The notes beneath the pieces were generated by a model. It was not told the origin of the DNA and did not search any database. It was given only the letters and a program-made list of their open reading frames with translations. DNA of 64,000 nt from Apus apus (Eukaryota > Chordata > Aves > Apodiformes > Apodidae): assembly GCF_020740795.1 (NCBI RefSeq), contig NC_067296.1, positions 3,201,001 through 3,265,000 on the forward strand, read 5' to 3'. Below are positions 52,355 through 63,700 of this stretch, piece by piece. A program made the translations under genes and the position numbers. The stretch's first letter is position 1. Each line of letters starts with the position of its first letter.

Positions 52355-52376
52355 ATTTGGGTCTAGAGACCCAAAT
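52355..52376. repeat. Perfect 10+2+10 inverted repeat
   Basis: ATTTGGGTCT and AGACCCAAAT flank a 2-base centre (AG). It could be the remnant of a fold-back element or a dimeric protein site; no terminal inverted repeat element is visible around it. Confidence 0.6.
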
Positions 52377-55300
52377 TTACAGTGTGCAATATAAGGTAGT
52401 AGAAACTTCAATCTAATCTTTGCACTTCACCTACAACTTACAGCCATTAATCCTGCTGACTACACAGTATCTTCCCTAGAAATTAATAGGTGGTTCTGTC
52501 ATGAAAACTCCAAATGGTGTTTGTTTATAAGTATATTCATGCTGTTGGCTCTGGGGGAGAGAAAATTGTTTACCATGTTTGATCAGGCTGTTACTGATGT
52601 GTCCCAGGCTCCTCAGAGATGAGGGTCTCTTTATGCACTCCCACTGGGCTTGTGATGCTGCATAGATGGAACCAAGTTTCTCCTGTTTCTCTAGGAATCT
52701 GCCTACCCCCAGTGGCAGTCATGTTTTGGTGACCTGTGCACCACCAAAGAGGTCCATGGAAGTGCAAAAGGATGTTTTCCTGTCCTTGAAGCCTAAGTTG
52801 TAGATTGTTCGCCTGTTTTTAGGAAGAGGAACTACATTGTTCGTAAGGGACAGGGGCAGCCTGTCTGCTGTCTGTGACTGGCTTTCTGCTGGAGATGTGG
52901 GAGATGTTGTGCACACTATAGGGGATCAGATGAATTCATCCACGTTTCAATTCTACCTGGTAGCAGGCTTGGATAATTACAGACTAACTAGTTTGTTAAA
53001 TACTTGAAAAACAGGTATTAAGTCCATGAGCTGCTTTCTTTGGATAGGTTCTCTTGGTTAAATGCATTTGGTGTCACAATGTGATGGGACCTTCAGTTGT
53101 TTAGCACTTTGTTTTCCAGGGACAAGCAGCATCATTTGCGGGTGAGCAAAACTAAGGATTACATTTTCTTCTCCCACCTGACACAAGGAACAGTTTTATG
53201 GAGTCAAGAAGCCTCGAGCGACAGGCTCAAGAAAACTTCAGAACTTATGTTAATGTTTTCTTTTTTAAGCCACTGGAGATCCTGTCTGAGTTACTAGTAA
53301 AAGCAAAATAAGCTTGATAACGTACACTAAGATGGGATCTGACATGGAACTACTTCTGCCATGACTATAAAATATTATATAGGACACCTTATCTCAGAAA
53401 GGTAGAGATGTATCAAGACCATTTAGTAGGGGTTTTAGTTCTTCATGCTAGTTCAAAGGTCACAAGACCATGTAAAACCACAAGGAGTCATGTGTGTTAC
53501 TTCTCTCCAAAACCTTAATACTGAGAAGTTAATATTTTTCTTGCTTTATAGTTTATCAGTGAACCAATATTATGACCCTTTTTGAATTTCAGGAGTTCCC
53601 TTGGCTGTAAATGAGTTCAACAGACCTATCATATTTTTAAATTATACCTTCCTGATCTGCAACGTGTTTTCTCATCACCCTTCTCCAGTGATACAACTTA
53701 TTTAATATTTGCATTTCATCCCACCACTATACATCCAGTCCACAAAGATGATGGTCATGTCTGGAAGACTATTTCAATCTTCTTGTGTTACAAGTATCTA
53801 TTGTCTTTGTCATCAGTACATCCCATTAGAAGCCAACTAGTGGTATTAATGTAAAAATTAAACTTTAACAAGACTCTAAGAGTATCTGACTGTTAACTTC
53901 ATGTGCCTGTGATCTCTGCTTGCAGCCCAGTCTTGGTGCCTTTCTCTTCTAGGGGAGTTCCCTGTGTTTGCTGTAACTTTGCCTATTTGCCCTTATGCCA
54001 TTCAATCAGATGTTCTGGTCAAACATTGATGGACGTGACCTGATCAAATTTGTCTTGTTTACAAAAAGACCTGTGGGGCTTGGGACTTCTTTAGAAGGAT
54101 TATTTGTCAAATTTCCATTTGAATATCCATGTAGCATTTCAAATTTGTTGTTTACCTCTACAGCTTTATTCCTTCACAGTTTCTTCTACCAAAGGCCTGG
54201 CACACTTTGGAAGATAAGGGGCTCTGGAGCTGATATTGTGCTTGGTGTTCAGCAGCTAGACTCTTACTAGCTCAGGGTTGTCATTAACTGACATACTTGG
54301 GGTTTGTGTGATTATTTGTGTGTGTTAATATCTGCCTAACTTTAGCCTATGCTGTCCTGACTGCAGTCATCCTGCATCTTCCCTCATTCTTTGTTTTTCT
54401 TTCTCACAAGAAAGTGGGTTTGAGTTCAGGCAATCCTTTATACGGCTTTAACCTGATTTAGTTCAGCCTAACATTTGGCTTCACCTGATGTTTAAGAGAC
54501 AGTTCCCTCTTCTGATCAGTGATTTTTCTCCAGATTCTTGTAGGTTGCTTATTTCTTACCTCTCTCTGCTTATCTGGCTGGAGATAAGGTTCTTCTACTC
54601 TTTTCACCTTGTTTAAGATGCAGACTCTTCTTATAGATTGACACTTTTTCTTGGAATAAGTGTAAAGCCTCTGTTTTCCACTCCCTAAGCTCTTTGCACC
54701 TCAGTAAATCACGTAGTGTATCTAATATTTGTCATTCTGAACACGAATTGTGGGCTTGCTTTTGCTTCTTCCCTTTTATTTATCTTATATGGAAACAATT
54801 GGTGATCACTTGATACAGGGTTGTGTTTTTTTTTTTTACAGCTTGGTCTTTACTTCTTGCCAGCACCATCTCTGTGTCTCAAGACTGTTCTTATCATCCA
54901 AGCAATCTGCATTGATACAAGAATGATTCCAGCAGTATCTGACTGTGCTGTCTGGATCCTCTCTACTACCTAGCAGACTACTCAGGGATATTTTCTTTCT
55001 CCTTGCTGTTCTGTTCTCTGCTTTCCCTTTATTTCTCTAATTGTACACTTGTTCATTATTGTCCTTTCAACAAAAGACAGTTACATGCCACAATTTTTGA
55101 AGTGCTGCTGACACCTAAAGTAAGGACCACACTTAATTGATTGGAGGGCTTTTTCTGGGCCGAAGGGGGGATTTGGTTTTCAGTGACAATATTTGGACCT
55201 TCTTTCAACTCTGATCTGAATAGGGATGCTGAGAGGGGAGTGTCAGGAGCAAACTGACACTTTATCCTCTATGTGAACCTTGGCTAGCAGGGTAGTGCCC

Positions 55301-55880
55301 TTGACCAGATAATGGTTGTAATGTGAAATTCTTCAAGGGTGACTTCAAAATGTCAGGTTTGGCCCTTCACTGCCAAACCCACATACCTCCTCATAACTTT
55401 TTTTTGATCTTTCCTACTGGCTGAACACGAGTGGGTTTAGGGGTCAGCTGAACCTCTGTGTTGGCAAGTAAATACTCCCAGCTGTTTGCTCTCTCCCTGC
55501 TGCTTTCAGGGTGGCATGGCCCTGCTGCACATCTGTCCTGGGTTAGGAGAGCATGTCAGGATGACTTCTGAAGGCTCCCAGAGCCCTCAGAGAAAATCAT
55601 CTTCATACTTTATATGCGGCTCGTGAGTTTTCAGAGCTCTCAACTATTTAAAATGAAATGCAAACTGGTAGTTTTGAAGTGCTGATGGCAGAGTTCCTCT
55701 CTGGGATTTGGGGCAGGGCCCAAAGAAGAGTCAAAACCCAGGGGGGAGAGCTCTTCCTGCTGGTGAGGAGCCCGTGAGGCTGGTGCAAACCTTGGGTGCT
55801 GGGGGTCCCAGAGAGGCGGGGGGCGCTGGGCAGCGGGTCCAGCGCTGGTGCAACACCCCCCCCTGCGGGCGGCTTGGGGG

Positions 55881-56033
55881 GACAGGGGGTCTGGGGGGGA
55901 GGACAGGGGGTCTGGGGGGGAGGACAGGGGGTCTGGGGGGGAGGACAGGGGGTCTGGGGGGGAGGACAGGGGGTCTGGGGGGGAGGACAGGGGGTCCGGA
56001 GAGGGGGATAGGGGTCCGGAGGGGCGGACGGGC
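55881..56033 (+). repeat. 21-bp G-rich minisatellite, about 7 units
   Basis: Units begin with GACAG (or a variant) at 55881, 55902, 55923, 55944, 55965, 55986 and 56007. The first five are nearly identical: GACAGGGGGTCTGGGGGGGA plus G. The last two diverge (TCCGGA replaces TCTGGG, and GATAG replaces GACAG). Each unit holds two runs of five or more G, so four-run G-quadruplexes can form within two units on the plus strand. Because 21 is divisible by 3, all frames that cross it stay open and give 7-residue peptide repeats (DRGSGGE and others); these are artefacts. It lies about 1.05 kb before the ATG at 57084, at the edge of the CpG island. Confidence 0.95.
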
Positions 56034-57013
56034 CACTGAACAGAGCCACAGGGAGGAAGGTGAAATGACACCAAGAGCAGTAGCAGGTTTAATGAAGAAA
56101 CAAGTGTGCCCATTCAGCCCCAGGTGCCCTGAGCAGCGGCGTGTCAGGTGCCGCCGGAATCGCTTTAGAAAGCTGAGTTACTGTGTGAAATCATCCCCCG
56201 TTGTGTTCAAGATTAAACAGGTGCTTTATTCTGGTGGTCTTGGCTTTCTCATTCATGTGCAAATTCGAGCTCCGAGGGCTGATCGATATTGATGTATCTT
56301 GTTTAGTGGGGTATTTTCCTGACGAGAGGCGTTCTTCTTCGGTGAAGAAGTCGCCAGCAGCACAGCAGCTCTTAGGATTTTGCTCAAGCTCGTGTGGCTG
56401 CCTGCGTGTAAAGCCTGCGAGTGCGACAGCACACGCTGTGATCGGGTATTTAGCAGTAAACTCTCGAAAGTAAAGTGAAGAATAATGAAAATGACTCTCT
56501 TTTTCAGCCGCAAATGCCCGTAGGCTGTTCCCGGCAGGCAGGACCTTCTGGACCCTCCCGTTTCTGGCACTGCTGGCTCCAGCACAGGGTCTGTGCTTCC
56601 CCGCTCAGCCACAATTCCACTCCTCCTCCCAACGCAACACCCTGCATTTACTCTCCATCCCTGCTGGAAACAGGGCAGGAGCAGGAAACCCAGATTTGCT
56701 GGCGAGACGCTGTACTTCAGCCCCTACCGATAGGAGGGTTTTGTGCGTGCGGCTGGGCTTGGATCGGGATTAGAGAGAGGGGAAAAAAAAAAAGCAGCCC
56801 CAACCCAGCCCACATCCCAGCCACTGAGGAGCCTCCGGATCCGTGGGAGGGGGCCGGGGTGGGAGCCCCCCGGCGCGGAGGGGCAGCGGGGCCGGCTCTG
56901 CGCGGGCGCGGCCGGTGCTGGTTCGGGGGGAGCCCCCCCTGCCCGCCCCCCAACCCGCTCCCCGCGGCTCCTCCGAGCAGCGAGCGCGGCTCCGGCTGCC
57001 GGGGCCGCCGCCG

Positions 57014-57070
57014 ATGCGGGGGATGCTGGCAGGGAGGCAGCGGCACGGCGGCAGCGGGGAGGGCAGGTGA
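57014..57070 (+). other. Upstream ORF in the 5' leader
   Basis: ATG at 57014, with a second in-frame ATG at 57023, gives an 18-residue peptide (MRGMLAGRQRHGGSGEGR) that stops with TGA at 57068-57070. That is 13 bases before the main start at 57084 and in another frame. The second ATG has G at -3. If the transcript starts upstream of 57014, this uORF would be expected to lower translation of the main frame or make it conditional on reinitiation. Confidence 0.4.
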
Positions 57071-57083
57071 ACTCCGGGGAAGG

Positions 57084-57153
57084 ATGACCGGCGTTGCCGC
57101 GATCGTCTTGTTCCTGCAGCTCCTGCGCAAGGCGGAGGGACAGGTCTTCGCAG
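57084..57153 (+). CDS. First coding exon of a signal-peptide protein, possibly a type IIB receptor tyrosine phosphatase (PTPRM-like)
   Basis: Partial CDS. ATG at 57084 (A at -3, AAGGATGA) opens 23 codons plus one base, then the donor CAG|GTGAGT at 57154, phase 1. The peptide starts MTGVAAIVLFLQLL, continues RKAEGQVFA, and the split codon begins with G. It is a classic secretory signal: hydrophobic core at residues 4-14 and likely cleavage after AEG (residue 19). A phase 1 donor directly after the signal peptide is typical of receptors built from extracellular modules. In type IIB receptor phosphatases the signal exon ends just before the MAM domain with a similar G-x-x-F-x-G or QFSAG ending and the same phase; length and ending here come closest to PTPRM by eye. 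Those proteins are homophilic adhesion molecules with cytoplasmic phosphatase domains. Other Ig, MAM or Eph-type receptors are not excluded. The frame is open upstream to 56475 without a stop, but GC-rich sequence explains that. All later exons lie outside the window. Confidence 0.6.
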
Positions 57154-58460
57154 GTGAGTTCCCGCGGCCCCGCTGAGGCTGCCCGCTCCCCGCGCCGGCT
57201 CCCCGGGGGTGCGCGGATCTCCCCAGCAGCCCCAACCCGTTGCCTCATCCCTTGCTCCAGCTCCCCCCCCGTCTTCCCGGGGAGCTCCTCGTGCGAAGCC
57301 CTGGAGCAGGCAGGGATGGAAGGGGCTCTGGGAAGGCGCTGGTCGGCAGGGGAAGGAGCAGGCTGATTAAAAGTGGCTTTGCGAAGCGAGGCGGGCACCG
57401 TGAGGGAGCCCCGGCAGCGCCCGGGGCTGGGAAGGGCTTTGCCGCCGGTGCTGGGCTCTGACCAGGGCTACCGGCAAGATCTGTGTTTCGGACTGGGGAG
57501 GCTCGCTGCTCGGCAAGTTGCGTGTGGTGGGAGGTGAAAGCATCACCTGTATTCTCAGACTGACGATACCCGAGTCCTCTCTGTAGCAAGCAGGCTGGCA
57601 AAGCCCGCGGCAGGATTTGGCCGCTGAAGGATGCACAGCTCGGGAGTAGCCGCTGCCTTTTTCTCCTCCAGGCAGCCAAAGGCTCCTGGGGCTGTTCCCA
57701 GAAGTTTCGTGACAGCTTTTTCTCCCCTTGTATCTCGGAGCTCAAGTAACTTTATCGGGGGTGTACAGCTACTTGGACTGGCGCTTTCCCAGTTGTCACT
57801 CTCTGTCGCTGATGTTAAGGAATACTTTGCTCCCTGGCATGTACACATTAATAGCAGCCAGCTATTTTCCCCCTTATACAAGTTCCTTTAGACATAGTTT
57901 GAATTACTTTAAGATGACAGGTGCTTCTAGAGCTAGCTTTCTCCTCTTGTGCTGTTTTGTGAAGATGTGTGTGGCTTTGTCTTTCCCTTGGATCTTTTAA
58001 CATGGAATTAGTTTACTCACTGCAGTTTTTCCTTATTAAAAAATAAATAGTTGTAAGTCTTCTCTCCTCACGTCACATATTTAGGTTTTGAAGTTTTCTT
58101 TAATATTTTTTCCCATCTGTGTCTTTAAGACAAGTGTGTAACATTTTTCAAGGATAAATCTCAGTGCTTGACCCCTGGCTTTGTACCTCCGACATACTCA
58201 AGTTTAGTCCATCTCTAACAGCAGAAGTTTTTTTTTAATTGAGACCCATGAGCAAGAACCGTTTGGTCTTACTGCTTTAAAACAGCAATAGTGCAGAACG
58301 GGGGAGATGCTGAGGGTGCAGCCCCTCGGGTACACCCTTCACTGAGCTCGTCAGGACGCTGGGGCTCAAAGTTTGGTGTCTGAAGGGCCAGGCGGGCACA
58401 GGAGACCCCGCTGAGGTGGATGGTACCAACCTTGTGTGCTTTGACACCACCGTGGCATCG

Positions 58461-58480
58461 TGTTTACATTGCTAGGCAAC
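58461..58480 (-). promoter_or_regulatory. Abutting forkhead and RFX X-box motifs
   Basis: TGTTTAC (58461-58467) is a forkhead core. ATTGCTAGGCAAC (58468-58480) read on the minus strand is GTTGCCTAGCAAT, a near-perfect RFX X-box. The two are adjacent with no gap, 1.3 kb into the intron. RFX with FOXJ1 pairs control ciliary genes, and RFX sites also act in neural enhancers. Function here is inferred from the motif alone. Confidence 0.4.
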
Positions 58481-58578
58481 TGCACCTGCCCGCAGATTTA
58501 TTAGAAAGGCTGGGAAATGTAACCTAGTTCAGGAGCTGCTCCGTGGAGCAGGCAGCATGTGGAGCTATGTATGTTCTT

Positions 58579-58594
58579 TCTCTCTCTCTCTCTT
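58579..58594 (+). repeat. (TC)n microsatellite
   Basis: Short run of TC dinucleotides in the first intron, inside a longer pyrimidine tract that starts at about 58574. Confidence 0.9.
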
Positions 58595-59151
58595 CCAATC
58601 TGTGCGAGTGTTCTCGACACTTCTCGTATCAATCGGAATTAGATCCTCGACTTCCCATGAATCGTGTCGCCTGAAGCCTAGAGAAAGTTTTCTATGAAAA
58701 TGGAAAACTTCGAAGGGGGCAGGAAGCACTTTGTGTTTGAGGGAAGTAGCAGTATCATAGGAGCTAAACACATCTACATTTGGGGATTAGCCAGGTATTT
58801 ATTTTCAGAAAGCCATGAAATACTTTGTTCTGATCGTCAGTTCAATGGAAATAGCAGCTGTGGGGTTTTCTAATCATTAATATTGCCTTTCACCTCCTCT
58901 TTTCGTGCACTCCTTACCATTTAAAATAAGAGGAACTGATTTTAATAAATGAGTTCCTTCTAATAATGAAGTTAAAAGAAAGTTTTCTCGTCTTACACTG
59001 TATATCTGGCATGAAGGGCAGTGGTCTGGACTCTGTCCATGTAGCTGGTATTTTAATGGTAAAAAGCAAAGCTTTTTTAGATGCACTCTGTCTAAAATTT
59101 CGGTGAAGTTTTGAGAGCCTCGTTAGTGCCATCGGTGCATTTTCACATCTT

Positions 59152-59166
59152 CCATCAGGTGGTGCT
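59152..59166 (+). promoter_or_regulatory. Candidate CTCF site in intron
   Basis: CCATCAGGTGGTGCT matches CCASYAGRKGGCRS with T for S at position 4 and T for C after GG; both could be decay of an older match. Motif evidence only, about 2 kb downstream of the exon. Confidence 0.3.
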
Positions 59167-60714
59167 GTCTCCATAACTATTGGGATGCAAATCCCGCCTG
59201 CCTCGGCATTATTTTTCAAAGTCTAATGCATTTATTCAGCAGCCTTTTGTTAAACATCCCCCCCCCACACCCCGAAAAAAATCACTGTGCAAGAAGTTGG
59301 CTGGGGTTTTTGATTTATTTTCTCCTATGGTAGGTTAAGAAGTAGAAAAGCCTCAAGTTAAGACAAAATGGTATTCAGCTCCTGCTCGGCTTGCACAGCT
59401 GCTGCTGCTTCAGGTTACCCACAACATATAAAATTGGAATTACTACAAAACGGTAGCAGAAAGCTGAGGGCTTCTACCTGGAACACCTGGTTTCATAGTG
59501 AGGGAGCTGGTGAACACTTATTGTTTTTAATATAATTTCTGTGTTGTTTTATTTGTAACTTGTCCCCGGCATTTACACCTTTGAGGTTCTAAACTTTTTG
59601 GGTTTTTTAGGGTCAGCTACTAAATTAATTTCCTTATGCCTCCATAGAAGAGACAGAACTAACACCAGGTAAATCTAGTCATTGCTGATTCTTTCAGGTT
59701 TTCCGAAATAAAGGGACTTGCTTAAGGGGAAGTTTTTTCCTTGGAGCACACGTGCAGTTCTTGTCTCAGTAAATGCGTGGAGGACCCTTGCAGTTGCTGT
59801 GCGCTTTGCTGCCGTCTGTTTGGTGGGCACTTTTAGCCCAACAGAGCAGAGAATTGAGAGATTAAAGTCACTTGCAGCTGCGAAAAAACATTCGGGGGAA
59901 AAATAGGGCAGTGGGTTTACACGGCGACTGTTCACCTGAACACCGGATTACGTGAACATTTGTGTTTTCTTCTGTTTTCGGTGTTTGTTTTAGTTGTTTG
60001 TTATTTTCCACTATGGCAGAGCTCCTGAACGTTTAGGCTTGTAGCTGTTTGCTTTCAAATACTGCTGCCGCATCCTAAAGTTATGGCAACTGCTAGTTCA
60101 TTAAAAGGGGTTTGTCCAGGGGAGGGAGAAGATGAAAGGGGAGAAGAGGGAACAATCTGCAAGGAATTTTTTGGGGAAGAGTAATTCGCTTACTGGGAGT
60201 TCATTTACTCGCAGATTTTGCTGTCAGTTAATTGGCAGTGAAAAATGGATCTTTCTGAGCAAGCTACTCTGTGTGGCAATCGTTAACAATGCAGCCATTT
60301 AACTCAATAATCACTTTTCACTCCCTCTGGGGAGCTGTTAGCACGGCAATTCAACTTTATTTTTCTTTCCTGGCTGGCTTGATTTGTTTTCTAATAAACA
60401 ATTAATATTAAAAAGGTGGTGGTGTGAAACAGGCAGTTTCGACAGTGGCAGTGAAAGGTCACTGTGTGTTTAAAGGCAGTTGTGAATCTCGCTGATAATG
60501 CCTCTCTTTTAAAAATGCACGGCATGTTGTGTTTTTTTTAACTACCAGCTCTTTTGGAAGTCCCTCAGCTCTGCTTTTCTTTAATTGTTCTTTTTGAGCC
60601 TGTTAGGCTCTAGGTATAGGTCTATATGATCTAGTTTTCATTAATATTATGGGAAGGATTTGGGATGCTTGCTAGAATATCCTACAGTATTTTTTTTAGA
60701 AGGCACCATCATCT

Positions 60715-60728
60715 GTTACCATGGAAAC
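60715..60728 (+). promoter_or_regulatory. RFX X-box motif
   Basis: GTTACCATGGAAAC matches the palindromic X-box consensus GTTRCCATGGYRAC at all but one position. It lies in the first intron, 3.6 kb after the donor, and is the second X-box in this intron. Confidence 0.45.
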
Positions 60729-63700
60729 GTGAATAGTGTTAGCGATGTAGGTCTGAGGTTTCATGAACCTCGAAAGATATGGGCAAGGGTTGTTTCTTGC
60801 AGGAACAATTACTTTTGCATATAAAATCCACTTAAGGGGGGAGAAGAAAGGGAAATAAATTGATCTGTTCAGCATTGCAGTGAGTAACATGCAGCATAGA
60901 AGGATCAACGTATCTGACTGACTCTGTGCGAGGGGCTTTTTTTAAAGCTCATTATTTATCATAATAGTTGTTTTATACCTCTGATCTTTAGTTTTATAAA
61001 TGAGGTAAACACGTGTATTGGCAGGTATTGTGCTTTGCTTGAATGGGAAGTGCTGAATGGAGAAGCATGTAGCATTTAGCACAGGAGCTTCAATATTTTG
61101 GCAACTGGCAAATTTGGGGCTGATTTTGCATGACCTTAATAAAATAAAAAACAAGAGAGATGTCACCTGAAATCCATCTACCAAAATCAAATTAAGGTGT
61201 ATAAAGATTTGCTCATTAATGTGAGCAATAATACTTGTTTTGCTATAGAAACACTGAAGTCTCTCTAATAATAACTCTTACGATGTTTGGGTGATGAGCA
61301 GCAGGAGAGCGTGTGCGTGTGTTATATAAAGCAGAAGTCCTTTAGAGAGAGATGTCTTGGTTTTAATTTGTTTTATGGAAACTGTTTCAGTCTGTTTCCT
61401 TGGTGTCTTGTGATGCACAGATAAAATATGTAATGAAGTTTCTAAAATGTGCATGTAAGCGCATCCATAGCCAAGACTTTCCTTGCAGATCTTTTACGCA
61501 GCAGCACACAGAGCTCACCTGCTGCTATAAACTGACCCAACTTGTCGTCCAGATTTCCCACTGAGATGCAAGAAGCCTCCTGTGCCTCCCATTGCCTTGA
61601 TACCAGAGGGCTCCAATTCTGCATAAACCCAGCTTGTGGGTTGACATTTCTTGGCTTTATGTTGTCATTCTTAAGATCAAGGTGGTATGCTTGGCTTGTA
61701 TGGTATTTCTTGAACATATTGTGGAGCAGTAATACTTGGCTCATTTAAGGCAGTGTATTTGGCCAAGAGTCACTCTCTTTTCTAGTACTACTCACATTTT
61801 TCTAGTTCTCTATCTTCTGATGGTGTTCTCCCTGTTTGTGCTGGCTAGTGCTACTTGGATATAATTTCACTTGAATGGTATTTGCTCTTAGGGGGAATTC
61901 CTTACCCATCTCTTGACCTGTCACCTTTCTCTATTGCTTCTTACTATGAAATGCTGCTTGTCTCCCACCACCTTGCCCTTTCAAGGCAAACCCAGAGGAA
62001 AAGAGCAACCCTATGCACCCAAAATCAGGCACACAAAGAAGGGGAACGTTGTTGATGGCATCAGTGAAGAGTTTTTACAGCCTGGCCCTGTCTTTCTGTA
62101 CACTTCTAAATGCATAACAAGCAATTGCTTCTAGTGTTCGTTATTGCAAGCTCTAAAGATCGTGTATCTTCATGGTATAGGAGACAGTTAATGAGTTTTA
62201 ATCAGACTGTACATCATTTAATCAGACCTAGATGTTTTCTAATATCAGATAAATGCATCCCATCTATCAGGGCACAGTTAAGGGTTGCTGGATGTTTTTC
62301 AAGCTGGATGGCAGGGCACTGCACCTTCTGGATGAAAGTGCTGATAAGTCAGTTAAAGAAGAACAAGGACCTTTGGAGAAAAAAATCAAGTGTTGTTTAA
62401 TGCAGTTGCTAAAGATGATGTAATTTTGGGGAGCACAGAATTGTCCACCTGTGAACAGTTCCTAAGTAGGACAAGACACCCCAGGAAGAGTGGACCTACT
62501 TAGTGCTTGGTCTCCTCTGGCTTGTTTTCTTTTAACTAGGGCTTGTAAATTGATCCAAGGCCAGCCACTTGACTTCTTATTTTCTCTAGCTCCATCTCTC
62601 TGGGACTGCAGGCTTGGGAATTCAGGTTGACTTGGTGAACTCTGCTGTGATTTGAAGTGATGCAGCTCATGTTGTTAAAGAACGATTGAACTACTTCTGA
62701 ATTTTAAGGAGATGGGACCTGGCTCTTGTTCCTTGATGTTTTTTAGTTTCACAGGCTGTGGGGTTTGACAGCTGATGATGATGTGTGGGTGCAGATCAGT
62801 GCTGCAGCCTGAGCAATCCATGGTTATGCAAACCTCCATATTCAGCTTTGCTGTTTCCTTTGTGCTGGAAATGCTCAAACTAACCTGCATCCAATACTTT
62901 GTTAGCTGAAATGTCTTGAGATCAGCGTAACAGAGGAAGCAGAGTTTACCATGGTGTTGTCATGTGCATCCTTGTCATAATCTCAGCTTCGTTCCTGGGT
63001 GGTGACTACATGAAATCATTGCAAAGCAGCTCTTGGCTGCTCATACAACTGTACCCTGAGCAAGGGAGGGCTCTTTAACTACCTCTGAAATGTTGTAAAG
63101 AACAACAATATGGAGAGTACTGCAACTTATTCCAGTTATCTGGGTTTTTTTTTTATGTTGGGGCTGAATCCTTCTCTTTGAATTCAAGGAAATATCACTA
63201 GCTGCCTGAGCAGAAGTAACCCTTGGCACTGTGCTGGGGATCCTCCTCTTGAGGCATTGTGCTTTTGACTCCACTGCTGAATTATTGTTGTTACTGGACA
63301 GAGCTTCCATGGGAATCTTCATTCCCTTAGTATTGACTGACATATCCTAAATAACGGTGAGAGGAGCTTTGCAAATAAGGGAAAAAAGAGATCCTAGAGC
63401 AGTGGTGTGCTATGTACTTTCAGGTTCCTACTTTAATGAAAACATATGGATTTGCGAGTGTGTTTGGTGCCTTGTGATTTTGGTTTCTTAAGATAGTATT
63501 GATTGCTGAAAGTGTTTCTTGGCAGAAAGCATGGTTGTGACCATCCACTAGAGGTAGGGTGTGAAGATGAAGCTGGGGAGGAAGAAGGGAATTAGAGCAA
63601 TTTGGCTGCCATATAGGTGGGTCTGTCTTGCATTAAAAACACTTATCCAGCAAATACTGCTGCAATTCCAGTAAGCAGAAGAGCACTTCTGTCAGCAAGA

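Larger units (their letters stand above)
49423..55880. other. Intergenic sequence upstream of the CpG island
   Basis: No gene firmly supported. A signal-peptide-like mini-exon at 51344-51403 is described separately. A 22-bp palindrome sits at 52355-52376. A T run precedes 54840. Open frames such as 53995-54270 have no domain content. Confidence 0.45.
56500..57480. promoter_or_regulatory. CpG island promoter region
   Basis: GC content and CpG density rise sharply here compared with everything upstream; the core is about 56,830-57,250 (for example GGCGCGGAGGGGCAGCGGGG and GCGCGGGCGCGGCC). It surrounds the start codon and first splice donor of the exon ending at 57153. No clear TATA box stands in a sensible position, which is usual for CpG-island promoters with dispersed starts. 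GGGGCGG-type SP1 matches occur nearby (for example about 56020). The transcription start cannot be fixed from sequence; limits are by eye. Confidence 0.85.

Noticed and set aside
55640..56292. Several long proline- or glycine-rich open frames on both strands
   Set aside because: They are produced by the 21-bp minisatellite, whose unit length is a multiple of three, so every frame stays open.
56475..57176. 233-codon frame containing the signal-peptide exon
   Set aside because: The upstream part is CpG-island leader and the last codons read into the intron after a consensus donor. Only 57084-57153 is accepted as coding.
56717..57745. Minus-strand frames of 160-224 codons across the CpG island
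   Set aside because: Stop-poor because of high GC. The Arg/Pro/Ala-rich content has no domain; treated as shadows.
61318..61332. TATA-like GTTATATAAAGCAG in the intron
   Set aside because: Isolated motif with no exon or initiator evidence after it.
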